Shown here piece after piece: positions 22,841-32,789 of a DNA stretch of 64,000 bases. The stretch lies in the NCBI RefSeq assembly GCF_900105965.1, contig NZ_FNTV01000001.1, positions 930,001-994,000 of the forward strand, in the 5' to 3' direction. The stretch comes from Arthrobacter alpinus. Its GTDB lineage: Bacteria; Actinomycetota; Actinomycetes; Actinomycetales; Micrococcaceae. Under the pieces are notes generated by a model. The model saw only the letters and a program-made list of their open reading frames with translations. It made no database searches and had not been told where the DNA came from. The stretch's first letter is position 1; the number at the start of each line of letters is the position of its first letter. Both the position numbers and the translations under genes were made by a program.

Positions 22841-23520
22841 GAAAAAACTCCTTCGCCCGGGGCTGCCTGAACGTCGGCGACAAGGGGCGCCAGGATTCGG
22901 GCGGTAGCGGCCTGAACCAAGGGTGCCATGTCCTTCGGTGTGGTTTGCAGGCCGGTTTCAGCCTGCAAGGTGGTGGTGCCCGCATCTTGAATGCCGCAGG
23001 CGATGATTTGTGCGTACGGGGCCAGGCTGTTGTTCACGTTGATTGCAATCCCATGCATGGTCACACCCTCGTGAACACGGATGCCAATGGCGGCAATCTT
23101 TCGATCGGGGCCCTTGGCGTCGGCCAGCAGCCAGATGCCGGCGCGGCCCTCAACGCGTACGCCATCAACGCCGTAGTGCGCAAGAACGTCAATGATGATC
23201 TCCTCCAACGCATGGACATAGGCCCTGATGCCGCGGATATCAGCGAGGTGCACAATCGGGTACATGACCAGTTGGCCCGGTCCGTGCCACGTGAGCTTCC
23301 CGCCGCGGTCAACGTTGACCACAGGTGTTCCGTCAAAGGGGCGTTCGTGATCTTCTGTGCGTTTGCCAGCTGTGTACACGGCAGCGTGCTCCAGCAACAA
23401 AACAGTATTGGGGGCATCGCCGGCAACAACGGAAGCGTGAATTGCCCGCTGCTGATCCCAGGCGGTGACGTAGTCGATGAAATTAGGCTCAAATCCGAGC
23501 TCGGAGAACTGAACACTCAT
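22837..23520 (-). CDS. lipB: Octanoyltransferase
   Basis: About 227 residues from ATG at 23520. A GTG three codons earlier is an alternative, and neither has a strong ribosome-binding site. It moves octanoyl from acyl carrier protein to lipoyl domains. [20 protein letters not shown] is the conserved substrate-pocket motif. The catalytic Lys is in [17 protein letters not shown] and the catalytic Cys in [14 protein letters not shown]. It is the first gene of the lipBA operon and is divergent from the kinase gene. Confidence 0.95.
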   Translation of the reverse strand: MSVQFSELGFEPNFIDYVTAWDQQRAIHASVVAGDAPNTVLLLEHAAVYTAGKRTEDHERPFDGTPVVNVDRGGKLTWHGPGQLVMYPIVHLADIRGIRAYVHALEEIIIDVLAHYGVDGVRVEGRAGIWLLADAKGPDRKIAAIGIRVHEGVTMHGIAINVNNSLAPYAQIIACGIQDAGTTTLQAETGLQTTPKDMAPLVQAATARILAPLVADVQAAPGEGVFS

Positions 23521-23632
23521 AGCTGTCACTTTAGGGGATGATGCTTTTTCGCCTAAATCCGAAATTGATGTGTCGAACCCATCCTGTGGATAACTTCGAG
23601 CGGAAACGTGAGAAAAGTACTACTACTGGATT

Positions 23633-25354
23633 ATGGACATTTTCAGCCAGGCAGGGCGTGCCTATGAGCCGCCAGAAATCGCCGGCCACGATCCCTTGCG
23701 TTGCTTGGGCTCAGGCGCCCAGGGGCAGGTATGGCTCATGGCCGCGCAAAATAGTTCCAGGGTTGTCGCGGCAAAGTTCTTGCGGCCCACTTCCACTCCG
23801 GCTGGTGGGGATGGCGAGGCGGACCCGCTTCGTCATAATGAGAGCCTCATCACGCAAGAGTGGCGGCTGTTGACGCAATTCCATCACGAGCACCTCATTC
23901 CTCTTTATGAAGTGGTGCGCGATATTCGGGGCGCCTTTGTCTTGCTCATGGAGTACGCCGCGGGAGGTTCCTTGGCACAGATTGTTCAGGCCAAGGGCCC
24001 GATGACAGTGGGCGAGACCGTCACCGTGTTGACTCCGCTTGGCCAGGTGCTCTCCTACTTGCACGGGCGGGGCGCCGTGCACGGTGACGTATCACCGGGC
24101 AATATCTTGCTCAGCGCTGCGGGCAAGCCATATCTCTCCGATTTTGGCTTTGGGCGAATGCTGGGCCAACCCCAAGGCCGGATGGCGGGGACACCGGGTT
24201 TCTACTGCCAGCTCGACACTGAGCGAAATGATGCCTCCGATGTATATGCTTTGGCCGCCGTCGGCTGGTTTTTGTTGACGGGCCGGCCCGCCCCACCCAC
24301 GCGCGAAAGGCTTCCCCTGGGGACTTTTGTTCCCGAAGCGCCCGCCGAACTGGTTGCCGCGCTCGAAGCTGGGCTGCAGGAGGATTCACATCAACGGCCA
24401 ACGGCGTCCGCCTTTGCCCAGGCCGTCTTTCGTAGCGCCCGGGCCGAGCCGGTTGCCCTGGGAAATGCTGTTCATCCGAGCGTTTTGCCGGAGTTGGCAA
24501 CGAGGCGAGATGTGAAGGTGGCTCAGGCGGGGAAGGGCGCGTCAGGGAAGCTCCAACGCGTGGCCAAGAAGATCCTGAGCCCGAAACGTGGTCGGATGCG
24601 GATGCGGATGCGGATGCGGGGGCGGCGCCGGGGGAGTCACACGGAGCCAGCAGTCAATCGGATAAGGCGCCGCGGGCCGGTGTGGGCCAGCGAGGATGGA
24701 GTTGTTCAACGCTCGCGCCCACATGTTAAGCGCAGAATTATTGCGGCCTCAGGGGTGGCCGCGATTGCCCTGGGGGCGGCCCTGATGATGACCGTCAATG
24801 GATCGTGGGGAGCTCTTGGTGCCCATAACGCCCCACAGCAGCCTAAGGAGAAGGCTGAGGTCGTGGAGGACGTCGGCATCCCCTGGGCCGCAGCGTTGCC
24901 GCAGGACATCAGGACGGGGCTTCTCGCCCATGACCCTGTGGCGGCGTTGCGGGCTTTGTCATGGACACGTGCTTATGCCCTTTCCAATGCCGATCCGGTG
25001 CTGCTGGAAAAGATCAATGCCCCAAATTCGGTAGCTGCGGAAGCAGACAGGGGAGTCGGCAACGAACTTGAGAAGTTGGGGCACACTTTTACCGGGCTCG
25101 AGATCAGCGTGTCCAATGAGAGCACCGATTTCGCGAAAGACCCGCGAACCGGGGGAGATAGCGGCAGCGCCCATGATCCCCTCGTGGCCACGGTCAGGGC
25201 AACCGTTACCACCAGTGCCTTTGCTGAACAAGACGAGGCAGGGGCCGTAGTTTATCACCAGTCAGCGGCTCAGACGCAGGAATTGGCCATTGTCCTGATC
25301 CGGGTGGAGCAGAGGTGGACGATTCAAGAAGTCCTCGCCGTGGGGGCGCAGTAG
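23633..25354 (+). CDS. Membrane-anchored Ser/Thr protein kinase
   Basis: 573 residues. Kinase domain at residues 20-280: glycine loop LGSGAQGQVW, catalytic Lys in VVAAKFL, HGDVSPGNILL (catalytic Asp, but G replaces the usual R of HRD), DFGFG, and DVYALAAVGWFLLTGRP. The activation segment lacks a clear APE motif (GTPGFYCQLDTERN). A basic linker contains a run of Arg-Met repeats encoded by CGGATG units. One membrane helix follows (IIAASGVAAIALGAALMMTVNG), then an extracellular domain of about 170 residues ending in a DUF-like fold. Substrate and signal are unknown. Confidence 0.88.
   Translation: MDIFSQAGRAYEPPEIAGHDPLRCLGSGAQGQVWLMAAQNSSRVVAAKFLRPTSTPAGGDGEADPLRHNESLITQEWRLLTQFHHEHLIPLYEVVRDIRGAFVLLMEYAAGGSLAQIVQAKGPMTVGETVTVLTPLGQVLSYLHGRGAVHGDVSPGNILLSAAGKPYLSDFGFGRMLGQPQGRMAGTPGFYCQLDTERNDASDVYALAAVGWFLLTGRPAPPTRERLPLGTFVPEAPAELVAALEAGLQEDSHQRPTASAFAQAVFRSARAEPVALGNAVHPSVLPELATRRDVKVAQAGKGASGKLQRVAKKILSPKRGRMRMRMRMRGRRRGSHTEPAVNRIRRRGPVWASEDGVVQRSRPHVKRRIIAASGVAAIALGAALMMTVNGSWGALGAHNAPQQPKEKAEVVEDVGIPWAAALPQDIRTGLLAHDPVAALRALSWTRAYALSNADPVLLEKINAPNSVAAEADRGVGNELEKLGHTFTGLEISVSNESTDFAKDPRTGGDSGSAHDPLVATVRATVTTSAFAEQDEAGAVVYHQSAAQTQELAIVLIRVEQRWTIQEVLAVGAQ
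24593..24616 (+). repeat. Four tandem CGGATG hexamers within the kinase linker
   Basis: The repeat encodes alternating Arg-Met in the basic juxtamembrane linker. Because the unit is six bases, copy-number changes keep the frame and only lengthen or shorten the linker. Confidence 0.8.
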
Positions 25355-25374
25355 CTCAAAGCAGCGGCTCGAAG

Positions 25375-25416
25375 CACTGTGGGTGGCAGCCGCCATTGCG
25401 ACTGCCACCCACAGTG
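25375..25416. terminator. Terminator between convergent kinase and OsmC genes
   Basis: A 15-bp stem (CACTGTGGGTGGCAG with its exact complement) with a 12-base loop, lying 20 bases after the kinase stop and 34 bases after the OsmC stop on the other strand. No T run, but the position suits a shared terminator. Confidence 0.65.
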
Positions 25417-25449
25417 AGGACAAGCTTGGGGACAATGTGTCCGGTTGCG

Positions 25450-25878
25450 CTAGGCCTCGAGTGTTGCCTCAAGCGTAATGTTGATTGCGGCCAGGGCGCC
25501 CGATACGGGGCAGCCTGTCTTGGCGCCGTTGGCGATGGCGTCAAATTCCTCCTGGCTGATGCCGGGGATCTTTGCCACCAGAGTCAGGTGGCTGCCGGTG
25601 ATGCCGGTGCCGGGAACGAACGTGACAGCCGCGCTGGTGTTCACGTACTCCGCCGCGTGGCCGGCACTGCTGAGCTCGTTGGAGAACGCCATGGCGAAGC
25701 ATGAAGAGTGAGCGGCAGCGATCAGCTCTTCGGGGCTTGTTTTGCCTTCGGACGCTTCGGTGCGTGCCTTCCAAGTGACATCATAAGTTCCCAGTTCCGA
25801 GCTGTCCAAGGTTACCTGACCGGCACCTGTGGGAAGGTCGCCGACCCAGCGTGCGTGGGCGTTACGTGTTGCAGCCAT
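25450..25878 (-). CDS. OsmC-family peroxiredoxin
   Basis: 142 residues from ATG at 25878, which has AAAGGAG upstream. The longer open frame to 25920 adds a non-conserved lead-in. OsmC proteins reduce organic hydroperoxides. The two reactive cysteines are in HSSCFAMAFSNEL and KTGCPVSGAL, and the fold-defining TSPEELIAAAHSSC is present. It fits the OsmC rather than the Ohr subgroup. It probably contributes to oxidative stress resistance. It is a stand-alone gene. Confidence 0.9.
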   Translation of the reverse strand: MAATRNAHARWVGDLPTGAGQVTLDSSELGTYDVTWKARTEASEGKTSPEELIAAAHSSCFAMAFSNELSSAGHAAEYVNTSAAVTFVPGTGITGSHLTLVAKIPGISQEEFDAIANGAKTGCPVSGALAAINITLEATLEA

Positions 25879-26008
25879 TTTCACTCCTTTGAAGAAACAA
25901 ATACTTGTTCGATGCCACATCTAGTCTTGGCATTCACCACAACCTTATGCGGTAGCGGGCCGCGATGCGTTGCGGTGACACATGGTGGACGGGTGGCGCC
26001 AAACGCAA

Positions 26009-26070
26009 ATCGGCGCTTGTGCGGCTTGCGGGCGATTAGAGAACCGCCCACAAGCCGCAAAAGCGCCGAT
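26009..26070. repeat. Long interrupted inverted repeat
   Basis: ATCGGCGCTT and CTTG-GGGCG blocks pair with CGCCC-CAAGCCGC and AAGCGCCGAT across a ten-base loop, with short mismatches. It lies 22 bases past the stop of the membrane protein gene and may be its terminator, or a chromosomal palindromic repeat. Confidence 0.55.
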
Positions 26071-26092
26071 AAACACGCAAAGCGCAGTTATG

Positions 26093-26443
26093 TTAGACCC
26101 AGAAAACTGCCACGGCAATGTTGATGAAGGCCATGCCACCCACGGCGTGGGCCAAGCCCTTGGAGACGTCCTGGTTGTTCTTGACCTTGCGGCGGCCAAT
26201 GAAGGCTGCAACGGCAATAACCAGGGCGATGATCAGCTTGACGCCAATCTTGGCGTGGTTGACATCTCCGTCGCCCATTTCAGCCAGGCCCACCAGCAAC
26301 AGGCCGGTGATGATCTGGGTCAGCGCACCAATCCACTGCCACTGGCTAACAGTGGGCGTCTTGAAGGCGGCGAGCCAGCCGCCGACGATCGCGGCCGCAC
26401 CGAGGATATGCAAAAAAACGAGCACTAAGCGTAAAAAGTCCAT
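26093..26443 (-). CDS. Small four-helix membrane protein
   Basis: 116 residues with four predicted membrane helices (LRLVLVFLHILGAAAIVGGWLAAF, WIGALTQIITGLLLVGLAEMG, VKLIIALVIAVAAFIG, LAHAVGGMAFINIAVAVFWV). It has conserved-looking His residues (FLHILG and LAHAVG) on helices 1 and 4. I recognise it only as an uncharacterised actinobacterial integral membrane protein. Paired His in opposing helices could bind heme, but that is inference. No operon partner. Confidence 0.75.
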   Translation of the reverse strand: MDFLRLVLVFLHILGAAAIVGGWLAAFKTPTVSQWQWIGALTQIITGLLLVGLAEMGDGDVNHAKIGVKLIIALVIAVAAFIGRRKVKNNQDVSKGLAHAVGGMAFINIAVAVFWV

Positions 26444-26531
26444 GGTGAAAGCATAGGCAACTTGGTGACACAGTGTCTATCAAGGCCTGCCTTATGTGGG
26501 AAACATGACACACCGGGACCTCAGCACAGTT

Positions 26532-26581
26532 AACGACGGCGGCCCGTGACTTGAAATATCAAGTCACGGGCCGCCGTCGTT
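26532..26581 (-). terminator. Strong hairpin after sucB
   Basis: A perfect 23-bp stem with a four-base AATA loop, starting 20 bases after the sucB stop. It is a probable transcription end for the E2 gene, although no T run follows. Confidence 0.7.
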
Positions 26582-26600
26582 CATTCCCAGGGAATGGGTG

Positions 26601-28313
26601 TTACAGGCCCAGATCAGCCTCGAACGCGCCATCTTCCAGGCGGGCCTTCAAGGTCTGCAGGAAGCGGCCGGCGTCCGCGCCGTCCACCAGGCGGTGGTCG
26701 TACGTCAGGCACAGGTACATCATGTGACGGATGGCGATGGTGTCATCGCCGTCTGCGTCAGCAACAACCACTGCGCGCTTGACGATCGCGCCGGTGCCAA
26801 GGATGGCAACGTTGGGCTGGTTGATGATGGGGGTGTCGAACAGGGCGCCAACGGAGCCGATGTTCGTGATGGAGAACGTGCCGCCGGACAGCTCGTCCGG
26901 ACCGATCTTGCCGCTGCGGGTGCGTGAGGCAACATCGGCAATCTTGCCGGCCAGACCGGCAAGATTCAGGTCTCCTGCGTTGGATATGACGGGAACCAGC
27001 AGGCCCTTGTCGGTGTCCACGGCAATCGCCAGGTGCTCGGCGTTGTGGTAGGTGATCTGCTGAGTTTCCTCGTTGTATTCACCGTTGACCGAGGGGTGCA
27101 CCTTGAGCGCTTCGGTGACAGCCTTTGCAATGAAAGGCAGGTAGGTCAGCTTGGTGCCGTTGGTGGCCTGGAACTGGTTCTTGGCCTTGGTGCGCAGCTT
27201 GACGATGCGCGTCATGTCGATCTCGTGCACCTGCGTGAGCTGCGTGGACGCTTCCAGCGACTCGCGCATGCGGCGGGCGATGACCTGGCGGATGCGTGGA
27301 GCCTTGACCGTGGTGCCGCGCAATGAAGACGGTACGACGGCGGAGGCAGCCTTGGCAGCCGGGGCGGCGGCAGCGGCGGGGGCCGGAGCTGCAGCGGCCT
27401 TGGCGGCCTCGGCTGCTGCGACAACGTCCTGCTTGCGGATGCGTCCGCCAACACCGGTACCGGTGACGGAGGTGATGTCAACGCCGTGCTGGTTGGCAAG
27501 CTTGCGCACCAACGGGGTCACGTAGTTGGACTCGGCGCCAGCAGCTGCAACGGGAGCTGCCGGAGCCACGGCGGGAGCAGCAACAGGTGCCGTTGCGGCA
27601 GCCGGTGCCGGAGTGGCAACAACAGGTGCAGCAGGGGCTGCAACAGGAGCCGGAGCAGCTGCGGGAGCTGCAGCCGGGGCGGGAGCGGCTGCGGGTGCCG
27701 GAGCGGGGGCCGCAGCGGCGGAGCCGATCAGTGCCAGAACGCCACCAACTTCAGCGGTCTCATCTTCCGGAACGCGGATTTCCAGCAGGACGCCAGCCAC
27801 GGGGGAGGGGATCTCGGTGTCAACCTTGTCCGTGGAAACCTCGAGCAACGCCTCGTCGATCTCGATGGTGTCGCCAATGGCCTTCAGCCAGCGGGTGACG
27901 GTACCTTCGGTCACGGACTCGCCCAGAGCAGGCAAAACCACTTCGTGGGCGTCCCCTGCGGGGGCCGCTGCCGGAGCAGCCGGAGCCTCGGCCGGAGCTG
28001 CAACCGGGGCAGGAGCCTCGGCGGCGGGAGCCTCAACAGGCTCAGCTGCCGGAGCTGCAGCTGCAGGAGCATCGGCGCCAGTGCCGATGCGTGCGAGGGC
28101 TGCACCTACCTCTGCGGTCTCGTCTTCGGGTACCAAGATTTCTTCCAGGATGCCGGCAAAGGGTGACGGAATTTCGGTGTCAACCTTGTCGGTGGAAACT
28201 TCCAGCAGGGGTTCGTCAATTTCGACGCGGTCCCCGACCTGCTTGAGCCATCGCGTGACGGTACCTTCGGTGACGCTTTCACCCAAGGCGGGCAAGTTCA
28301 CGGATTCAGACAT
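26601..28313 (-). CDS. sucB: 2-oxoacid dehydrogenase E2 (dihydrolipoamide acyltransferase)
   Basis: 570 residues. Two nearly identical lipoyl domains (residues 2-78 and about 120-195), each with [16 protein letters not shown] where the Lys carries lipoate, are joined by long Ala/Pro linkers. An E3-binding domain ([34 protein letters not shown]) and the catalytic core follow, ending in the active-site [21 protein letters not shown]. In actinobacteria this E2 can serve both pyruvate and 2-oxoglutarate dehydrogenase complexes. It is followed upstream by lpdA (E3). The lipBA genes nearby make its cofactor. Confidence 0.95.
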   Translation of the reverse strand: MSESVNLPALGESVTEGTVTRWLKQVGDRVEIDEPLLEVSTDKVDTEIPSPFAGILEEILVPEDETAEVGAALARIGTGADAPAAAAPAAEPVEAPAAEAPAPVAAPAEAPAAPAAAPAGDAHEVVLPALGESVTEGTVTRWLKAIGDTIEIDEALLEVSTDKVDTEIPSPVAGVLLEIRVPEDETAEVGGVLALIGSAAAAPAPAPAAAPAPAAAPAAAPAPVAAPAAPVVATPAPAAATAPVAAPAVAPAAPVAAAGAESNYVTPLVRKLANQHGVDITSVTGTGVGGRIRKQDVVAAAEAAKAAAAPAPAAAAAPAAKAASAVVPSSLRGTTVKAPRIRQVIARRMRESLEASTQLTQVHEIDMTRIVKLRTKAKNQFQATNGTKLTYLPFIAKAVTEALKVHPSVNGEYNEETQQITYHNAEHLAIAVDTDKGLLVPVISNAGDLNLAGLAGKIADVASRTRSGKIGPDELSGGTFSITNIGSVGALFDTPIINQPNVAILGTGAIVKRAVVVADADGDDTIAIRHMMYLCLTYDHRLVDGADAGRFLQTLKARLEDGAFEADLGL

Positions 28314-28407
28314 TTCGTCCCCGTTCTCCTTCTAATGCGCTGCATTTCGCTGATGGTGCACTCGGGTGCATCGCCACGAAATTCCTAAAATTAAGTATGG
28401 TTTTCAG

Positions 28408-28443
28408 CTTAGTGCACCCGGCGCGGGCGCCGGGTGCACTAAG
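28408..28443 (-). terminator. Hairpin between lpdA and sucB
   Basis: A near-perfect 17-bp stem (CTTAGTGCACCCGGCGC with its complement) starts 12 bases after the lpdA stop and is followed on the minus strand by AAAACC, with no T run. It suggests lpdA and sucB are at least partly separate transcripts. Confidence 0.55.
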
Positions 28444-28454
28444 TGAGTTTGGTG

Positions 28455-29837
28455 CTAACCGTGGAGCGGGCGTCCGGCCAAGGCCATTGCCGCTTCTCCA
28501 AGAGCTTCGTTCTGGGTGGGGTGTGCGTGGATGAGGCCAGCAATGTCCTCCGGGTACGCTTCCCAGTTCACGATGAGCTGTGCTTCACCGATCTGCTCAC
28601 CAATGTGGCTGCCGATCATGTGAACACCAACAACGGGGCCATCCTTTTCGCGAACGAACTTGATGATGCCGCCGGTTCCCAGGATGGCGCTCTTGCCGTT
28701 GCCAGCCAAGTTGTACTCGGTGCTTTCGACGTTTGCATCGCCAAACTTTTCCTTGGCCTGCTTCTCATTCAAACCAACGGAGGCAATCTCCGGGTCGCAG
28801 AAGGTGACCTTGGGGATGTTGATGTCTTCAACGATGACAGGGTTCATGCCGGCGATTTCCTCGGCGACGAAGATGCCCTGCTGGAAGCCGCGGTGCGCCA
28901 ACTGCACGCCGGGAACAATGTCACCCACGGCGTAGATGTTGCCTACGCCGGTGTGCAGGCGATCGTTGGTGATAACGAAGCCGCGGTCAATCGTGACACC
29001 AGCTTCTTCGAAGCCCATGCCGGAGGTGGACGGGCCACGACCAACAGCTACGAGCATGAGGTCAGCCTCAAACGTCTTGCCGTCAACCAAGGTGGCCTTG
29101 ACGCCGTCGTTGCTCTGCTCAACGCCTTGGAAGAACGTGCCGGTGTTGAACTTGATGCCGCGCTTGCGGAACGTGCGCTCCAGGACCTTGATGATGGAAG
29201 CATCTTCATTGGGAACCAAGGAGGCCATGCCTTCGATGATGGTCACGTCAACGCCGAAGGACTTCCATACGGAAGCGAATTCGACGCCGATGACGCCACC
29301 ACCGAGCACGATGGCGCTCTTGGGCAGGGTTTCCATGGAGAGGGCTTCGTCGGAGGTGATGACCTTGCCGCCGATTTCAAGACCGGGCAGGCTGCGTGAG
29401 TATGAACCGGTGGCCAGGACAATGTTCTTGCCCGTGTAGTTCACGCCGTTCACCGTGATGGTGTTGGCTGCGGTGAGCTTGCCTTCGCCATCGATGACAG
29501 TGATGCCCTTGCCCTTGATGAGGCCCTGCAAACCCTTGTACTTGCCGGCAATGATGCCGTCCTTGTACTTGTTGACAGCTACCAGGTCAATGCCATTGAG
29601 CTGGCTGTTGACGCCGATCGACGCGCCTTCACGGGCGTGGTCGGCTACTTCTGCCGCGTGCAACAGCGCCTTGGTGGGGATGCAGCCGTTGTGAAGGCAT
29701 GTGCCACCCAACTTGCCCTTCTCCACGAGACCTACGGTCATACCCAATTGGACTGCCCGCAGCGCAGCGGCGTATCCGCCACTGCCACCGCCGAGGACCA
29801 AAATATCGAATTCTTGCCCAGCTGCCTGTTCGGCCAC
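28455..29837 (-). CDS. lpdA: Dihydrolipoyl dehydrogenase (E3)
   Basis: 460 residues from GTG at 29837 with GGGAG upstream. It is a flavoprotein that reoxidises dihydrolipoamide on E2, passing electrons to NAD. FAD-binding GGGSGGYAAALRA and the redox disulfide GGTCLHNGCIPTK lie at the N-terminus, NAD-binding GGGVIGVEFASVWKSFG in the middle, and the HPTQNEALGEA active-site His-Glu pair at the end. It partners with the E2 encoded just downstream. Confidence 0.96.
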   Translation of the reverse strand: MAEQAAGQEFDILVLGGGSGGYAAALRAVQLGMTVGLVEKGKLGGTCLHNGCIPTKALLHAAEVADHAREGASIGVNSQLNGIDLVAVNKYKDGIIAGKYKGLQGLIKGKGITVIDGEGKLTAANTITVNGVNYTGKNIVLATGSYSRSLPGLEIGGKVITSDEALSMETLPKSAIVLGGGVIGVEFASVWKSFGVDVTIIEGMASLVPNEDASIIKVLERTFRKRGIKFNTGTFFQGVEQSNDGVKATLVDGKTFEADLMLVAVGRGPSTSGMGFEEAGVTIDRGFVITNDRLHTGVGNIYAVGDIVPGVQLAHRGFQQGIFVAEEIAGMNPVIVEDINIPKVTFCDPEIASVGLNEKQAKEKFGDANVESTEYNLAGNGKSAILGTGGIIKFVREKDGPVVGVHMIGSHIGEQIGEAQLIVNWEAYPEDIAGLIHAHPTQNEALGEAAMALAGRPLHG

Positions 29838-30116
29838 TTAGACGCTCCCTCGCGTTCGGGTGACGCACCCATTGTTAGCGCGTCATCTCATCAATAATTG
29901 AGAGAGACATGACCATCCGGTTCGGATGGGATGCCTCTTCTAAGTCAAAGACAAATGCTTTCAGCATTCACCTTACGTCAGTTGTTCCATCCAACGCCCT
30001 CGTTGCAGTCACAGTAAAGGTGATTGTGGTCATACTCACTGTGGCGTTACTTACGGCATTTTTCCGCTACAACATCTAGCGACTTGGAACGTCCAACGCT
30101 TACACGCTGCGAGCAA

Positions 30117-31622
30117 CTACGTCTTCGACGTACGCCACCAGCGTGCGAACGGCCATGCCTGTGCCTTGCTTGGGGTGTAGCCATAGGGCGAACCTTCGTT
30201 GAAGGCCGGTCCTGCGATGTCCAGGTGGGCCCATGGAATGGTTTCCCCATCCTTGCCCTTGCCAACGAACTCCTGCAGGAACACTGCGGCGGTCATCATG
30301 CCGCCCATGCGTTCGCCAATGTTGGCCATGTCGGCCACGGGGGAGTCCAAGGACGGGCGCAGCTCCTCCGGAAGCGGCATGGGCCAGACCAATTCGCCAG
30401 CGCGATCGGCAGCAGCCTTCAGGGCGGCACTGACGCCTTCATCACCCATGACACCTGCCGTGCGGTGCCCCAAGGCAACAACCTGGGCGCCGGTGAGCGT
30501 GGCGACATCGATGATGACGTCAGGGAATTCCTGCGATGCGGCGACGAGACCATCGGCCATGACCAAGCGGCCCTCGGCGTCGGTGTTCAATACTTCAACT
30601 GTCTTGCCGCCGAAGATTGTCAGGACATCGGACGGACGGATGGCAGTGCCCGAGGGCATGTTTTCAGCGATGCACAGCCAGCCGGTGACGTTGACAGGCA
30701 GGCCAAGTGCGGCAACGGCCAGCACCGAGTTCAGGACCGCGGCCGCTCCTGCCATGTCGCACTTCATGGTGACCATGCCGGCGCCGGGCTTGATGGAGAT
30801 TCCACCTGAGTCAAAGGTGATGCCCTTGCCCACGAGTGCCAGATCGGCCACGGCGCGATCGGACTTGTACTCCAACTTCACCATGCGCGGCGGACGGGAT
30901 GAGCCCTGGCCCACGCCCATGATGCCACCGTAGCCGTCCTTCAGGAGGCGCTTTTCATCCATGATGGTGACCTTGACGGGCAGGCCCTTGGCCAAGTCCT
31001 TGGCGGCTTCGGCAAAAGTGGCGGGGTAGAGCTTGCTCGGCGGCTCGTTGACCAGAGTGCGGGTTGCGTTGACGGCGTTGGAGACCACGGAAGCACGTTC
31101 CAGGGCGGCTGCAAGTTCGGGATCCTTGGCGAGGGTCGAGTGAATGGTCACCTTGGCCACGGGTTCAAGCTTGCCCTTGGTGCTGGAGTGCAGGCTGGCG
31201 TATTGGTAGGCGCCCAACGCGGAACCTTCGGCAATCGCCGCAACGTGGCTAACCGCCGTCGTTGGAACGGCAAAAAGCACGTGGCCCAGGCCGGCAAGCT
31301 GACGAATCGCCGCCCCGGCGGTGCGGCGCAGAGCTTCATCGCTGACCACGCCGTCCTTGACTGTTCCTACACCGGCAAGAACCAGGATCTTGGAACCGGT
31401 TTCGGGAAGGCCGGGGAGTCGGACTACCTGATCCGCTGCGCCGGTGACGCCCAGAGCGCTCATTGAAGCCTCGAGTGAGGCCACGGCGGTTGCGGAGAGA
31501 GGAGTGCCCAGGATTGCTGGACCGTCGCTACCCTTGCTGACTGCAATGACCAAAGCCTCTGCTGTTACCTTCGCCAGATCCGTGTTGATGACGCGGAAGC
31601 TGATGTTTTCTTTCACACTCAC
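30117..31622 (-). CDS. pepA: Leucyl aminopeptidase (M17), 3' end frameshifted as read
   Basis: 501 residues as read, from GTG at 31622 with GAGGA upstream. A longer open frame to 31814 overlaps the divergent PAC2 gene and is not protein-like. M17 motifs are intact: VGKGITFDSGGISIKPGAGM, MKCDMAGAAAVL and the NTDAEGRLVMAD signature. The C-terminus reads GYTPSKAQAWPFARWWRTSKT, unlike the family. Restoring one base to the G4 run at 30172-30175 (C4 on the coding strand) gives GYTPKQGTGMAVRTLVAYVEDVVARSV, which is the normal ending, with stop at 30100. This is either a frameshift or a homopolymer error. It trims amino-terminal residues from peptides. Confidence 0.9.
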   Translation of the reverse strand: MSVKENISFRVINTDLAKVTAEALVIAVSKGSDGPAILGTPLSATAVASLEASMSALGVTGAADQVVRLPGLPETGSKILVLAGVGTVKDGVVSDEALRRTAGAAIRQLAGLGHVLFAVPTTAVSHVAAIAEGSALGAYQYASLHSSTKGKLEPVAKVTIHSTLAKDPELAAALERASVVSNAVNATRTLVNEPPSKLYPATFAEAAKDLAKGLPVKVTIMDEKRLLKDGYGGIMGVGQGSSRPPRMVKLEYKSDRAVADLALVGKGITFDSGGISIKPGAGMVTMKCDMAGAAAVLNSVLAVAALGLPVNVTGWLCIAENMPSGTAIRPSDVLTIFGGKTVEVLNTDAEGRLVMADGLVAASQEFPDVIIDVATLTGAQVVALGHRTAGVMGDEGVSAALKAAADRAGELVWPMPLPEELRPSLDSPVADMANIGERMGGMMTAAVFLQEFVGKGKDGETIPWAHLDIAGPAFNEGSPYGYTPSKAQAWPFARWWRTSKT

Positions 31623-31803
31623 AGAAATATTGTCCTCACTTTGTGGTGATGTTGAACGGGTGTCGCTGCCTTCGATGGTAGTCCCAACGCCGCACGATTG
31701 CCCGCCAGCGGCCATTTGCTCGGATGGGCGGGTGCGCAGCATGGAATGATCGGAGACCTTGCGGTGTTGTGTATTCCAGAGACGCAAGTAGCTGAGGAAG
31801 ATC

Positions 31804-32745
31804 ATGAATTTCACCGAGAACGCACCTTTTCACCGCCCCGAGTCGCTCTATGCCCTCAATGAAGAGTTGTTGGCGCAGCAGGACCTTCAGGGCGTGAACA
31901 TGATCATGTCCTTCACCGGATCATCCGATGCCGGCCATGTTGTCACCCAAATTTCCAACGAGCTAAAGGATCAGCTGGCGGCCGAGCCCGTGGCCGTGTT
32001 TGATATTGATCAGCTCATTGACTACCGTTCGCGCCGCCCCCGCATTACGTTCACGGTGGACCATCTCACGGATTACAAGGCGCCTTCATTGGTGTTGTAC
32101 CGCATGGTTGATGCCTTGGGGACTCCCTTCCTGTATCTGCAGGGCAGTGAACCTGATCTGCAGTGGGAACGCTTCAGCCAGGCAGTTCTTTCCCTCGTTG
32201 AGCGCTTCGACGTCAACCTCGTCGCATGGGTGCATTCGGTGCCGATGCCTGTTCCGCATACCCGCCCCATCGGCGCCACGGTACACGGCAACCGGCCGGA
32301 TCTGATCGAAGGCATCTCGGCGTGGAAATCAACAGTGGATATTCCTGCGGCCGTGGGGCACGTCCTGGAATTCAAGTTGACCGAGGCTGGACGAAACGTC
32401 GTTGGCTATGCCATTCACGTACCCCACTACCTGTCCGACGCCGAGTACCCGCCCGCCGCTGTTGCCGGCCTCGAGTTCTTGGGTGCCGCCGCGGCCCTGA
32501 TGCTGCCCAGTGAGCGGTTGCGTGAATCCGGCCGTGCCGTGGAACGCCAGATCACCGAACAGGTGGAGGGCTCCAGTGACGTTGCAGCGGTTGTGTCCAA
32601 TCTGGAAAAGCAGTATGACGAACATGCTGACGGCACTGCCCGCCGTTCGCTGCTGGCCGGGGACAATGATGAACTGCCCGACGCCGATGAGCTCGGTGCC
32701 GCGGTTGAAGCGTACCTGGCCAGCCGGGACGCAGAGCAACTCTGA
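31804..32745 (+). CDS. PAC2-family protein
   Basis: 313 residues. PAC2 domain (ATP-grasp-like proteasome assembly chaperone family): MIMSFTGSSDAGHVVTQISNELKDQL, DIDQLIDYRSRRP, PSLVLYRMVDALGTPFLYLQGSEPDLQWERF and HVPHYLSDAEYPPAAVAGLEFLGAAA. In actinobacteria its function is not established. It is divergent from pepA, and the 181-base gap holds both promoters. It is complete, and the next gene starts 44 bases on. Confidence 0.9.
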   Translation: MNFTENAPFHRPESLYALNEELLAQQDLQGVNMIMSFTGSSDAGHVVTQISNELKDQLAAEPVAVFDIDQLIDYRSRRPRITFTVDHLTDYKAPSLVLYRMVDALGTPFLYLQGSEPDLQWERFSQAVLSLVERFDVNLVAWVHSVPMPVPHTRPIGATVHGNRPDLIEGISAWKSTVDIPAAVGHVLEFKLTEAGRNVVGYAIHVPHYLSDAEYPPAAVAGLEFLGAAAALMLPSERLRESGRAVERQITEQVEGSSDVAAVVSNLEKQYDEHADGTARRSLLAGDNDELPDADELGAAVEAYLASRDAEQL

Positions 32746-32789
32746 GTCAGAACAACAAACGCCGAAGCAAGCTGACATAAGCTGATTGG

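Noticed and set aside
27526..28335. Ala/Ser/Gly-rich rightward frame
   Set aside because: It is the antisense reading of the Ala/Pro linkers of the E2 gene.
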